Assembly (NCBI GenBank): GCA_903865885.1
Contig: CAIPLJ010000108.1
Coordinates: forward strand, 1-19,033
Length of the DNA stretch: 19,033 nucleotides
Source of the DNA: an uncultured Actinomycetes bacterium
Lineage (GTDB): Bacteria; Actinomycetota; Actinomycetes; Nanopelagicales; Nanopelagicaceae
Direction: 5' to 3'
Shown here: in pieces, positions 7,265 through 14,085 of the stretch
Position numbering within the stretch: the stretch's first letter is position 1
Layout: each line of letters starts with the position of its first letter
The notes under the pieces: model-generated
Seen by the model: the letters and a program-made list of their open reading frames with translations, nothing else
Databases searched by the model: none
Told to the model about the DNA's origin: nothing
Made by a program: the position numbers and the translations under genes

Positions 7265-8355
7265 GCGACTTAACGAAGAAGCCAACAGCTGATCAAGTAA
7301 AACGTCTCCCAAAAGCGCTCCTGCACGATCACCTCGATGGTGGATTACGTCCTCAAACTATTATCGATATTGCTAAAGAGATTGGCCATGAGTTACCAAC
7401 ATATGATGCTGTAGAACTCGCAGAATGGTTTCGCACTTCATGTGATTCAGGATCGCTCGTTCTCTATCTCGAAACTTTTGCTCACACCGTCGCAGTGATG
7501 CAACGCAAGGAAGATATCGTCCGCGTTGCCCGTGAATGTGCTGTCGATCTCGCCCGTGATGGCGTTGTTTACGCAGAAGTTCGTATGGCGCCCGAACTCA
7601 TCACCGAAAAAGGTTTAACGCTTTCACAGGCTATCGAAGCCATCCTCGAAGGATTTCGCGCAGGTGAAGTGGAAGCGAAAGCTGAGGGCAACACAATTCG
7701 CGTTATGTCACTTCTCTGCGGGATGCGTCAGAATGAACTCTCACAAGAAGTTGCAGAGCTCACTGTTAAATATCGCGATCAAGGCGTGGTCGGATTTGAT
7801 ATTGCAGGTCCTGAAGATGGTTTCCCACCAAGTGATCAACTCGATACCTTTGAATTCCTGCGTCGTGAAAATGCGCACTTCACCATTCACGCAGGTGAGG
7901 CATATGGATTGCCTTCTATCTGGGAGGCTATTCAGCTCTGTGGTGCAGAACGTTTAGGTCACGGAGTGCGCATCACCGACGATATCGATTTCAACCACAC
8001 GCCACCGCGACTTGGTCGACTTGCATCTTATGTTCGCGATCGTCGAGTTCCACTTGAGATGTGCCCATCTTCGAATATTCAGACAGGTGTTGCAGATTCA
8101 TTCGCACATCACCCACTTGCACGTCTTGCCAAACTTCGTTTCAGAGTCACTATCAATACAGATAATCGTTTGATGTCAGCAACATCCATGAGTCGCGAGA
8201 TGACCGAGATGGTCAATCAATGCGATTGGACTTTCCAAGATCTACAACGTGTGACTGTCAATGCTTTAAAGAGTGCGTTCATTCCCTTTGAAGAGCGCCT
8301 AGCAATTATTGAGAGCGTTATAAAGCCAGGATACGCAAAAATTTCAGCGGAGTAA
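7261..8355 (+). CDS. add: Adenosine deaminase
   Basis: This 364-residue amidohydrolase-fold enzyme turns adenosine and deoxyadenosine into inosine and deoxyinosine plus ammonia. Metal and catalytic residues are visible: His22-Asp-His24 in LLHDHLDGG, His210-Ala-Gly-Glu213 (Glu213 is catalytic), His234 in RLGHGVRI, and Asp301 in INTDN. Classical enzymes have Asp-Asp at the last motif (TDDP); this one has Asp301-Asn302 (TDNRLMS), a variant I associate with actinobacterial adenosine deaminases. The start ATG overlaps the deoA stop by four bases. It is the last gene of the plus-strand cluster, with its stop six bases from the stop of the convergent short aldehyde dehydrogenase. The inosine it makes is the expected substrate of the purine nucleoside phosphorylase in the facing cluster. 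Confidence 0.93.
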   Translation: MSDLTKKPTADQVKRLPKALLHDHLDGGLRPQTIIDIAKEIGHELPTYDAVELAEWFRTSCDSGSLVLYLETFAHTVAVMQRKEDIVRVARECAVDLARDGVVYAEVRMAPELITEKGLTLSQAIEAILEGFRAGEVEAKAEGNTIRVMSLLCGMRQNELSQEVAELTVKYRDQGVVGFDIAGPEDGFPPSDQLDTFEFLRRENAHFTIHAGEAYGLPSIWEAIQLCGAERLGHGVRITDDIDFNHTPPRLGRLASYVRDRRVPLEMCPSSNIQTGVADSFAHHPLARLAKLRFRVTINTDNRLMSATSMSREMTEMVNQCDWTFQDLQRVTVNALKSAFIPFEERLAIIESVIKPGYAKISAE

Positions 8356-8361
8356 CCTTCT

Positions 8362-9213
8362 TTAAACTCCTACTGAGTGCCAGACAGTTTTAGATTCCAT
8401 AAATGCAAGGATTTTTGTGGGGCTTTGACCTTTGCTAAATGCATGAATCCGCTTTAGGTTCTCAGCCCCCGCCTCTTTGAGCGCGCCCCGCTTTTTCTTA
8501 TCAATTCCAGTGATATCAAAACCATCGATATCCATGTGAGATGCAGCCCATGGAGCTAATTCATCAAGTGAGCCAGTGAGGATATTGATGACACCTGCTG
8601 GAAGATCACTTGTTGCCAATACTTCAGCAAATGACATTGCAGGAACTGCAAGTGAGCCAGGGACAAGGACAACTGTTGTATTACCTGACACTACTGCGGC
8701 GGCGATGGCATCGATAAAGTCGATAAAACTTACTGAGGAAGCAATTGCCACTACACCTTGTGGTTCAGAGATAGAGAAGTTAAAGAATGGTCCTGCCACT
8801 GGATTAGTAGCACCACTGACAGCTTGTAACTTGTCACTCCAGCCTGCATACCAAACCCAACGGTCAATGGCATCTAAGACCTGTGATTGAGCTTTGAGTG
8901 CAGTGATCTGTGACGTCAGTGCAATTTCAGATTCGAATTGTTCTGCTCTACCTTCGAGCATCTCAGCGATGCGATAGAGAATCTGTCCACGGTTATAAGC
9001 AGTTGCCTTCGACCACCCAGTTTGCGCAGCACGGGCAGCGGTAACTGCATCGCGCAGATCTTTACGTGATGCAAGCGCAGGGTTTGCAATGAAAGCACCA
9101 TTCTTAGCGGTGACTTCAAATACTCGTCCTGATTCACTGCGAGGAAATGCACCATTGATAAAGAGCTTGTATGTCTTCTTCACATCAACGCGAGCTTGCT
9201 TCTTAGTAGCCAT
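8362..9213 (-). CDS. Short aldehyde dehydrogenase homologue lacking the catalytic half (probable pseudoenzyme partner)
   Basis: The 283-residue product aligns with the N-terminal coenzyme-binding half of aldehyde dehydrogenases and then stops. Matching landmarks are YKLFINGAF (15-23), YAGWSDKL (122-129), SGNTTVVLVPGS (176-187) and LPAGVINILTG (204-214). Key residues are changed: the PWNFP asparagine position aligns with Ser160, the KPAE lysine with Val184, and FTGST is replaced by ITGID. The catalytic Glu and Cys regions are absent. A short tail ends KTVWHSVGV. ATG 9213 follows the TAA of the full-length enzyme with no gap, so the two are made together. It does not look like a fresh pseudogene: the frame is intact, and only six bases separate it from add. 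Bacterial ALDH16 proteins carry just such a truncated second domain, so this may be that domain as a separate subunit. The role is inferred. Confidence 0.8.
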   Translation of the reverse strand: MATKKQARVDVKKTYKLFINGAFPRSESGRVFEVTAKNGAFIANPALASRKDLRDAVTAARAAQTGWSKATAYNRGQILYRIAEMLEGRAEQFESEIALTSQITALKAQSQVLDAIDRWVWYAGWSDKLQAVSGATNPVAGPFFNFSISEPQGVVAIASSVSFIDFIDAIAAAVVSGNTTVVLVPGSLAVPAMSFAEVLATSDLPAGVINILTGSLDELAPWAASHMDIDGFDITGIDKKKRGALKEAGAENLKRIHAFSKGQSPTKILAFMESKTVWHSVGV

Positions 9214-10662
9214 TTACTTCGCCCCCGTCTCTTTCCCGGTCTTTAAATATGCTGCAAGGCCATGTTTGCCGCCTTCGCGACCCCATCCAGATTCTTTATA
9301 ACCACCAAATGGAGATGCTGGATCAAATTTATTAAAGGTATTTGCCCAGATAACTCCAGCTTTAAGATGTTGGCTAGCCCAGAAAATTCGTGAGCCTTTC
9401 TCGCTCCAGATTCCTGCAGATAATCCGAAGGGAGTGTTATTTGCCTTATCTATCGCCTCTTGTGGTGTTCTAAAGGTTAAGACAGAGAGCACTGGGCCGA
9501 AGATCTCCTCCTGTGCGATTCGATGTGCCTGAGTGACACCGGTAAAGATTGTCGGAGCAAACCAGAAACCTTTATCGGAGAGGTTGCACTTCGGGCTCCA
9601 GCGTTGCGCACCTTCTGCATCTCCAATAGCAGAGAGCTCTTTAATCTTTACCAACTGCTCCTTTGAGTTGATGGCGCCAAGGTCGGTATTTTTATCGAGA
9701 GGATCTCCCACTCTGATCTTGGACATTCTGACCTTGAGCTTTTCAATAACTTCATCTGCGATGCTCTCTTGCAGAATCAATCGGGATCCAGCGCAACATA
9801 CATGGCCCTGGTTGAAGAAGATTCCATTGACTATTCCTTCGACCGCTTCATCAACAGGTGCATCATCAAAGACGATATTGGCACCTTTCCCACCTAGTTC
9901 AAGTGTTGCCTTCTTATCGGTGGATGCAATAGCGCGAGCAATCTTCTTGCCGACATCGGTAGAACCTGTAAATGCAATCTTATGAATTCCTGGATGGTTA
10001 ACAATTGCAGCACCAGTAGAACCATCTCCGGTCACAATATTGACAACACCATCTGGAAGTTCGGCTTGCTGACAGACTTCAGCAAAAAGTAGAGCAGTCA
10101 GAGAAGTTGTCTCTGCAGGCTTGAGTACAACTGTATTTCCTGTTGCAAGTGCTGGTGCAACTTTCCACGCAAGCATTAAAAGCGGGAAATTCCAAGGAAT
10201 GATTTGGCCTGCAACTCCATATGGCTGCGGGGAGTGGCCAAGACCTGCATAATCTAATTTGTCGGCCCACCCTGCGTGATAGAAGAAGTGTGCTGCAACA
10301 AGTGGAATATCGATATCGCGTGTTTCGCGAATCGGCTTTCCATTATCAAGAGTCTCAAGTACTGCGAACTCGCGAGCACGCTCTTGCAGTATGCGAGCAA
10401 TGCGATATAAATATTTTCCGCGTTCTTTACCCGATAGCTTCGACCAAGTCTTTGTATATGCCTTCTGCGCTGCAGCTACAGCTTTATCAACATCTGATAC
10501 TCCACCGAGTGCGATATGGCTAAGAATTTCTTCAGTTGCAGGATTAATTGTGGGAAAATGCTTCTTTCCAGCTACAAATGAACCGTTAATGAAGTGACCG
10601 TATTTAGGCTTGATTGAGACGATCGCCCTAGATTCTGGCGCCGGTGCATACTCGAAGGTCAT
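9214..10662 (-). CDS. NAD(P)-dependent aldehyde dehydrogenase, full length
   Basis: The product has 482 residues, the usual length. All catalytic elements are present: Asn158 in PWNFP, Lys181 in KPAE for coenzyme binding, the FTGSTDVG turn at 231-238, the general base Glu255 in LELGG, and the nucleophile Cys289 in NQGHVCCAGSR. EEIFGPV is near the C-terminus. It follows deoC, so the likely substrate is acetaldehyde from deoxyribose-5-phosphate cleavage, oxidised to acetate; it has the signature of a non-acylating enzyme. I chose ATG 10662, with AGGGATGAG shortly upstream, rather than a TTG at 10683 that would overlap deoC. Its stop is directly followed by the ATG of the short homologue. The two products (482 + 283 = 765 residues) add up to roughly the size of a bacterial ALDH16 protein. 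Exact substrate is uncertain. Confidence 0.92.
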   Translation of the reverse strand: MTFEYAPAPESRAIVSIKPKYGHFINGSFVAGKKHFPTINPATEEILSHIALGGVSDVDKAVAAAQKAYTKTWSKLSGKERGKYLYRIARILQERAREFAVLETLDNGKPIRETRDIDIPLVAAHFFYHAGWADKLDYAGLGHSPQPYGVAGQIIPWNFPLLMLAWKVAPALATGNTVVLKPAETTSLTALLFAEVCQQAELPDGVVNIVTGDGSTGAAIVNHPGIHKIAFTGSTDVGKKIARAIASTDKKATLELGGKGANIVFDDAPVDEAVEGIVNGIFFNQGHVCCAGSRLILQESIADEVIEKLKVRMSKIRVGDPLDKNTDLGAINSKEQLVKIKELSAIGDAEGAQRWSPKCNLSDKGFWFAPTIFTGVTQAHRIAQEEIFGPVLSVLTFRTPQEAIDKANNTPFGLSAGIWSEKGSRIFWASQHLKAGVIWANTFNKFDPASPFGGYKESGWGREGGKHGLAAYLKTGKETGAK

Positions 10663-10675
10663 CGTCTGCTCATCC

Positions 10676-11623
10676 CTAGTCAATCGTCACGTAGTTAGGG
10701 CTAGCGTAGTAGCCATCTGACATTTTCATGCGCTGCATCAGTAAATCATTTAGAAGTGCGCTTGCACCTATTCGGAATAGTTGTGGGGTTAGCCATTCTG
10801 GCCCTGCTGTTTCATTGACAAGTACCAACTGCTTAATCGCATCTTTCGTTGTGCGAATTCCGCCGGCAGGTTTGACACCAATTCTGCGTTGGGTGAGAGT
10901 ATAAAAATCACGGACAGCTTCGAGCATGACAAGAACCACTGGGGGAGTTGCCGCAGGTGCAACCTTGCCGGTCGAAGTCTTAATGAAGTCAGCACCGGCC
11001 AACATCGCTAAGTAAGAAGCTTTTCGCACATTGTCATAGGTTACGAGTTCGCCAGTTTCAAAGATCACTTTGAGATGGGCCTTCTCGCCACAGACATCAC
11101 GAATCTTTACGATTTCATCAAATACAAGGCCGTACTTTCCAGCCAAGAATGCTCCACGGTCAATGACCATATCGATTTCAGCAGCACCTGCGCTGATTGC
11201 ATCTTGCGTATCTTGGATCTTTACCTCCATAGAAGCGCGTCCAGATGGAAATGCAGTAGAGACTGCGGCAACTGGGACATGTTTGCCGCCAATTGAATCT
11301 AAATGTGTGCGAGCAATTTCGACCATATCGTTATAGACACAGATTGCTCCGACGCTAGGAACTGTGGGATCAGTTGGATCGGGCCTTACTGCCTTGGAAC
11401 ATAGCGCGCGAACTTTTCCGGGAGTATCTGCACCTTCAAGAGTTGTTAGGTCCACCATAGAAATTGCAGTTTCAATTGCCCATTTCTTGCTGGTTGTTTT
11501 GATACTTCGAGTTGCAAGCATCGCGGCTCGCGATTCAGCCCCCACTTGGTCGACCCCAGATAATTGATCGAGGAACTGAACAAGTGACTTCTCTGATCCA
11601 TCGACTAAGCCATAGAAACTCAC
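10676..11623 (-). CDS. deoC: Deoxyribose-phosphate aldolase
   Basis: This class I aldolase cleaves 2-deoxyribose-5-phosphate to glyceraldehyde-3-phosphate and acetaldehyde. Residues, counted from the GTG at 11623 (315 aa): the Schiff-base lysine is Lys215 in FIKTSTGK, the proton-relay lysine is Lys251 in GVKPAGGIR, and the catalytic aspartate is Asp151 in AEIDMVID. The chain belongs to the longer form of the family, with about 50 residues ahead of the barrel (GVDQVGAESR, RSIKTT), rather than the ~250-residue E. coli form. GTG 11623 overlaps the stop of the phosphomutase gene (GTGA). The longer frame from 11710 would add 29 residues lying inside the neighbour's conserved C-terminus, so I rejected it. 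It links the phosphorylase/mutase steps to the aldehyde dehydrogenases that follow. Confidence 0.93.
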   Translation of the reverse strand: MSFYGLVDGSEKSLVQFLDQLSGVDQVGAESRAAMLATRSIKTTSKKWAIETAISMVDLTTLEGADTPGKVRALCSKAVRPDPTDPTVPSVGAICVYNDMVEIARTHLDSIGGKHVPVAAVSTAFPSGRASMEVKIQDTQDAISAGAAEIDMVIDRGAFLAGKYGLVFDEIVKIRDVCGEKAHLKVIFETGELVTYDNVRKASYLAMLAGADFIKTSTGKVAPAATPPVVLVMLEAVRDFYTLTQRRIGVKPAGGIRTTKDAIKQLVLVNETAGPEWLTPQLFRIGASALLNDLLMQRMKMSDGYYASPNYVTID

Positions 11624-13236
11624 GACAGTAATTCTTTCAGAGGTTGGCGAATCTGGTCGAGCAATTTCTGTGATTCTTCCGACGTGGATGTAACTACTTC
11701 TATGTAGCACTTCATCTTCGCTTCAGTGCCTGATGGGCGAACAATTACTCGTATTCCGCCTGCAAGCCAGATACGAAGCCCATCGGTTGGCGGCAGACCA
11801 TTGGTTGGTGCTGCTAAATCATCGATGGATTCAACTGCTCGACCCGCAATCTCCGCAGGTGGGTTCTGTCGTAAACCTGCAAGCAAGCGAGTAATTGCTG
11901 AGATGTCAGAGACGCGAATTGAAATCTGTTCTGTTCCATGAAAACCATGTCGCGCCCATACTTCATCGAGCAAGTCAGAGATTGTGAGCCCCTCTCGCTT
12001 CAAATCCATTGCAATCTGCGCAATAAAAATTGCTGCCGAAATTCCATCTTTATCATTTACATTTTCAGAATCGACTGCATAACCGATTGCCTCTTCATAT
12101 CCGAAAGAGAGATTTTCAATCTTAGCAAGCCACTTAAAACCAGTGAGTACTTCTTCAAATGTGATCCCGTAGTGCCCACAAATCTTACGTAGCGCAGAAG
12201 ATGAGACGATGGAATTTCCGAATGTACCGGTTGGCTTTGAGCGTGCGATCCATTCGCCGAAGACAATTCCCAGTTCGTCCCCACGCAACATTCGCCAGCC
12301 AACTTGTGGATCGTTGATTGCTACGGCGCATCTGTCAGCATCGGGGTCATTTGCAATAACGAGATCTGCTCCAAAATCACGTGCCTTCTTGAGCGCTAGA
12401 TCAATTGCCCCTGGTTCTTCAGGGTTGGGAAATGCAACAGTAGGAAAGTCAGGATCTGGAGTGCACTGTTCATCTACAAGTAAGAGAGTTGCAAAACCTG
12501 CATGGTTGAAGACGCGTTGCACCGTTTCAGTTCCGACACCATGCATCGCGGTGTAAACAATCTTGATATCGCCCGGACGTGGAGCCAATGCGCTTGTACG
12601 TTTTACATATTCAGTAATTACTTCTTCACCTAGTGCTGTCCAATTTTTCCCACGCGGCTGCGCTTTGAGCGATTTCACTGCATCGATATCAGCTGCCATG
12701 AACCCATCTGTAGGGCTAATGATTTGCGAAGAGGCGTAATTGATTCCATCGGCGGTAGGTCCAACATAAACCTTGTACCCATTATCTTGGGGTGGGTTAT
12801 GACTTGCAGTGACCATGATGCCGATATCGCACTGCGCATATGAAATTGCAAATGCGAGAACAGGAGTTGGTAGCGGACGAGGAAGTATGTAAACATCCAT
12901 TCCTGCACCGCTCATTATTTCTGCAGTCTCGAAGGTGTAATCCTCAGACCCATAGCGCGCATCGCGGCCGATGACTACCTTTGTCATTCCACGCTTTCGC
13001 ATATAGGTGACAATCCCCGCTGCTGTGCGACCGACAACAGCGCGATTCATGCACGATGGTCCAGGACCTATCGGACCGCGTAGCCCTGCTGTGCCAAATT
13101 GGAGAAAGCCATTGAAGTATTTCTTTAACGATGTTTCATCACCTGAATCAAGTAGTGATTGAAGTTCTGCAGAAGTATGAGGATCAGGATCATCTCTAAT
13201 CCACGCTTGTACTTCAGTGAAGAGTGATTGATCCAT
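11620..13236 (-). CDS. pmmB: Phosphohexomutase-family enzyme (PmmB/PGM2-like), probable phosphopentomutase
   Basis: This 538-residue alpha-D-phosphohexomutase has four recognisable domains: FGTAGLRG near residues 47-54, the phosphoserine loop TASHNP with Ser145, the metal loop NDPDADR near the middle, the sugar-binding GYEEAIGY near 376-383, and the C-terminal phosphate-binding RPSGTEAKMK. Such proteins are often annotated phosphomannomutase, but this length and the GYEEAIG motif are those of the PGM2-like group, which interconverts (deoxy)ribose-1-phosphate and -5-phosphate. No classical deoB is in the window, and the gene sits exactly between punA and deoC, so phosphopentomutase is the best reading. 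Specificity is inferred. It starts with ATG 13236, 18 bases after punA, with only a weak ribosome-binding site; its end overlaps deoC. Confidence 0.88.
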   Translation of the reverse strand: MDQSLFTEVQAWIRDDPDPHTSAELQSLLDSGDETSLKKYFNGFLQFGTAGLRGPIGPGPSCMNRAVVGRTAAGIVTYMRKRGMTKVVIGRDARYGSEDYTFETAEIMSGAGMDVYILPRPLPTPVLAFAISYAQCDIGIMVTASHNPPQDNGYKVYVGPTADGINYASSQIISPTDGFMAADIDAVKSLKAQPRGKNWTALGEEVITEYVKRTSALAPRPGDIKIVYTAMHGVGTETVQRVFNHAGFATLLLVDEQCTPDPDFPTVAFPNPEEPGAIDLALKKARDFGADLVIANDPDADRCAVAINDPQVGWRMLRGDELGIVFGEWIARSKPTGTFGNSIVSSSALRKICGHYGITFEEVLTGFKWLAKIENLSFGYEEAIGYAVDSENVNDKDGISAAIFIAQIAMDLKREGLTISDLLDEVWARHGFHGTEQISIRVSDISAITRLLAGLRQNPPAEIAGRAVESIDDLAAPTNGLPPTDGLRIWLAGGIRVIVRPSGTEAKMKCYIEVVTSTSEESQKLLDQIRQPLKELLS

Positions 13237-13254
13237 GAGTTCAGGTTATCTTTA

Positions 13255-14085
13255 CTAGACGAGTTTAGGAATAGTGTTCTTGAGAAGTGCGCCCATGCGA
13301 CTTGCAGCAGCTTTTCCAGCAGCAATAACTTCTTCATGATTTAACTTCTCGCCTGTGACGCCAGCTGCAGCATTCGTTACCAATGAAATACCAAGTACTT
13401 CTGCGCCAAGTGCATGAGCGGCAATTGCTTCTGGAACTGTAGACATACCAACAAGATCTGCACCCATAGTGCGCATCATCATAATTTCTGCGGGAGTTTC
13501 ATACGTTGGTCCTCGCCAGTGAACGTACACGCCTTCAGCAAGAGTTGAATCTTCCTTCTTCACAATCTCACGAATGCGCTTGCTATAGAGATCTGTGAGA
13601 TCGATAAAAGTTGCGCCGGACAAAGGTGAAGCAGCTGTTAGTGAGATGTGATCGCGGATGATCACTGGCTGACCAACCTTGTAAGAAGTATTGATGCCTC
13701 CACATGCATTGGTAAGGATGATGACTTTGCACCCTGCCGTTACGGCTGTGCGGACACCGTGCACAACAGGTTCCATTCCTTTACCTTCATAGAGATGTGT
13801 GCGCCCTAGAAATACAAGTGCGCGAATAGTCTTTCCATTTTCGATAATTTCATAGGAGCGAACTTTTCCTGAGTGTCCTTCAACAGCAGGTGCAAAGAAT
13901 CCTGTTAATTCGTGAGCATCACATTCATAGGCTGGTGTGCCAAGTGCATCTGCAGCGCCTACCCACCCTGAACCCATAACAAGTGCGACATCATGGGAGG
14001 CAACTCCAGTGCGCTCTGCAATCTCGGCAGCAGCCTTTGTAGCGGCAGCTAATGGATCTACGTTGAGAAGTTCAGTTGAGGTCAT
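13255..14085 (-). CDS. punA: Purine nucleoside phosphorylase, trimeric type
   Basis: This 276-residue protein is of the homotrimeric purine nucleoside phosphorylase class (called deoD in mycobacteria). It splits inosine and guanosine, and their deoxy forms, with phosphate into hypoxanthine or guanine and (deoxy)ribose-1-phosphate. Visible motifs: the phosphate loop MGSGWVG (37-43), GRTHLYEG (94-101, His97), TNACGGIN (125-132), RGPTYETPAE (191-200, Glu200), VGMSTVPEA (212-220) and VTNAAAG (236-242, Asn238). Glu200 and Asn238 are the residues that recognise 6-oxopurines, which fits feeding by adenosine deaminase rather than direct use of adenosine. ATG 14085 overlaps the accA stop by four bases (ATGA), tying it translationally to the carboxylase genes; pmmB follows after 18 bases. 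Confidence 0.94.
   Translation of the reverse strand: MTSTELLNVDPLAAATKAAAEIAERTGVASHDVALVMGSGWVGAADALGTPAYECDAHELTGFFAPAVEGHSGKVRSYEIIENGKTIRALVFLGRTHLYEGKGMEPVVHGVRTAVTAGCKVIILTNACGGINTSYKVGQPVIIRDHISLTAASPLSGATFIDLTDLYSKRIREIVKKEDSTLAEGVYVHWRGPTYETPAEIMMMRTMGADLVGMSTVPEAIAAHALGAEVLGISLVTNAAAGVTGEKLNHEEVIAAGKAAASRMGALLKNTIPKLV

Noticed and set aside
5975..8355. Long open frames on the opposite strand of deoA, add, accA and accD
   Set aside because: They lie wholly inside well-identified genes, show no recognisable domains and have no ribosome-binding sites; they are codon-bias shadows.
8362..9213. Short aldehyde dehydrogenase as a frameshifted or decaying pseudogene
   Set aside because: The frame is intact, it is abutted exactly to the upstream stop, only six bases lie between its stop and the add stop, and no remnant of a catalytic half is seen in any frame. 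The ending KTVWHSVGV looks like a designed terminus rather than random read-through.
11624..11710. N-terminal extension of deoC
   Set aside because: It would overlap the conserved C-terminal phosphate-binding part of the phosphomutase gene by about 90 bases, while GTG 11623 gives a four-base overlap and a typical long-form DeoC.
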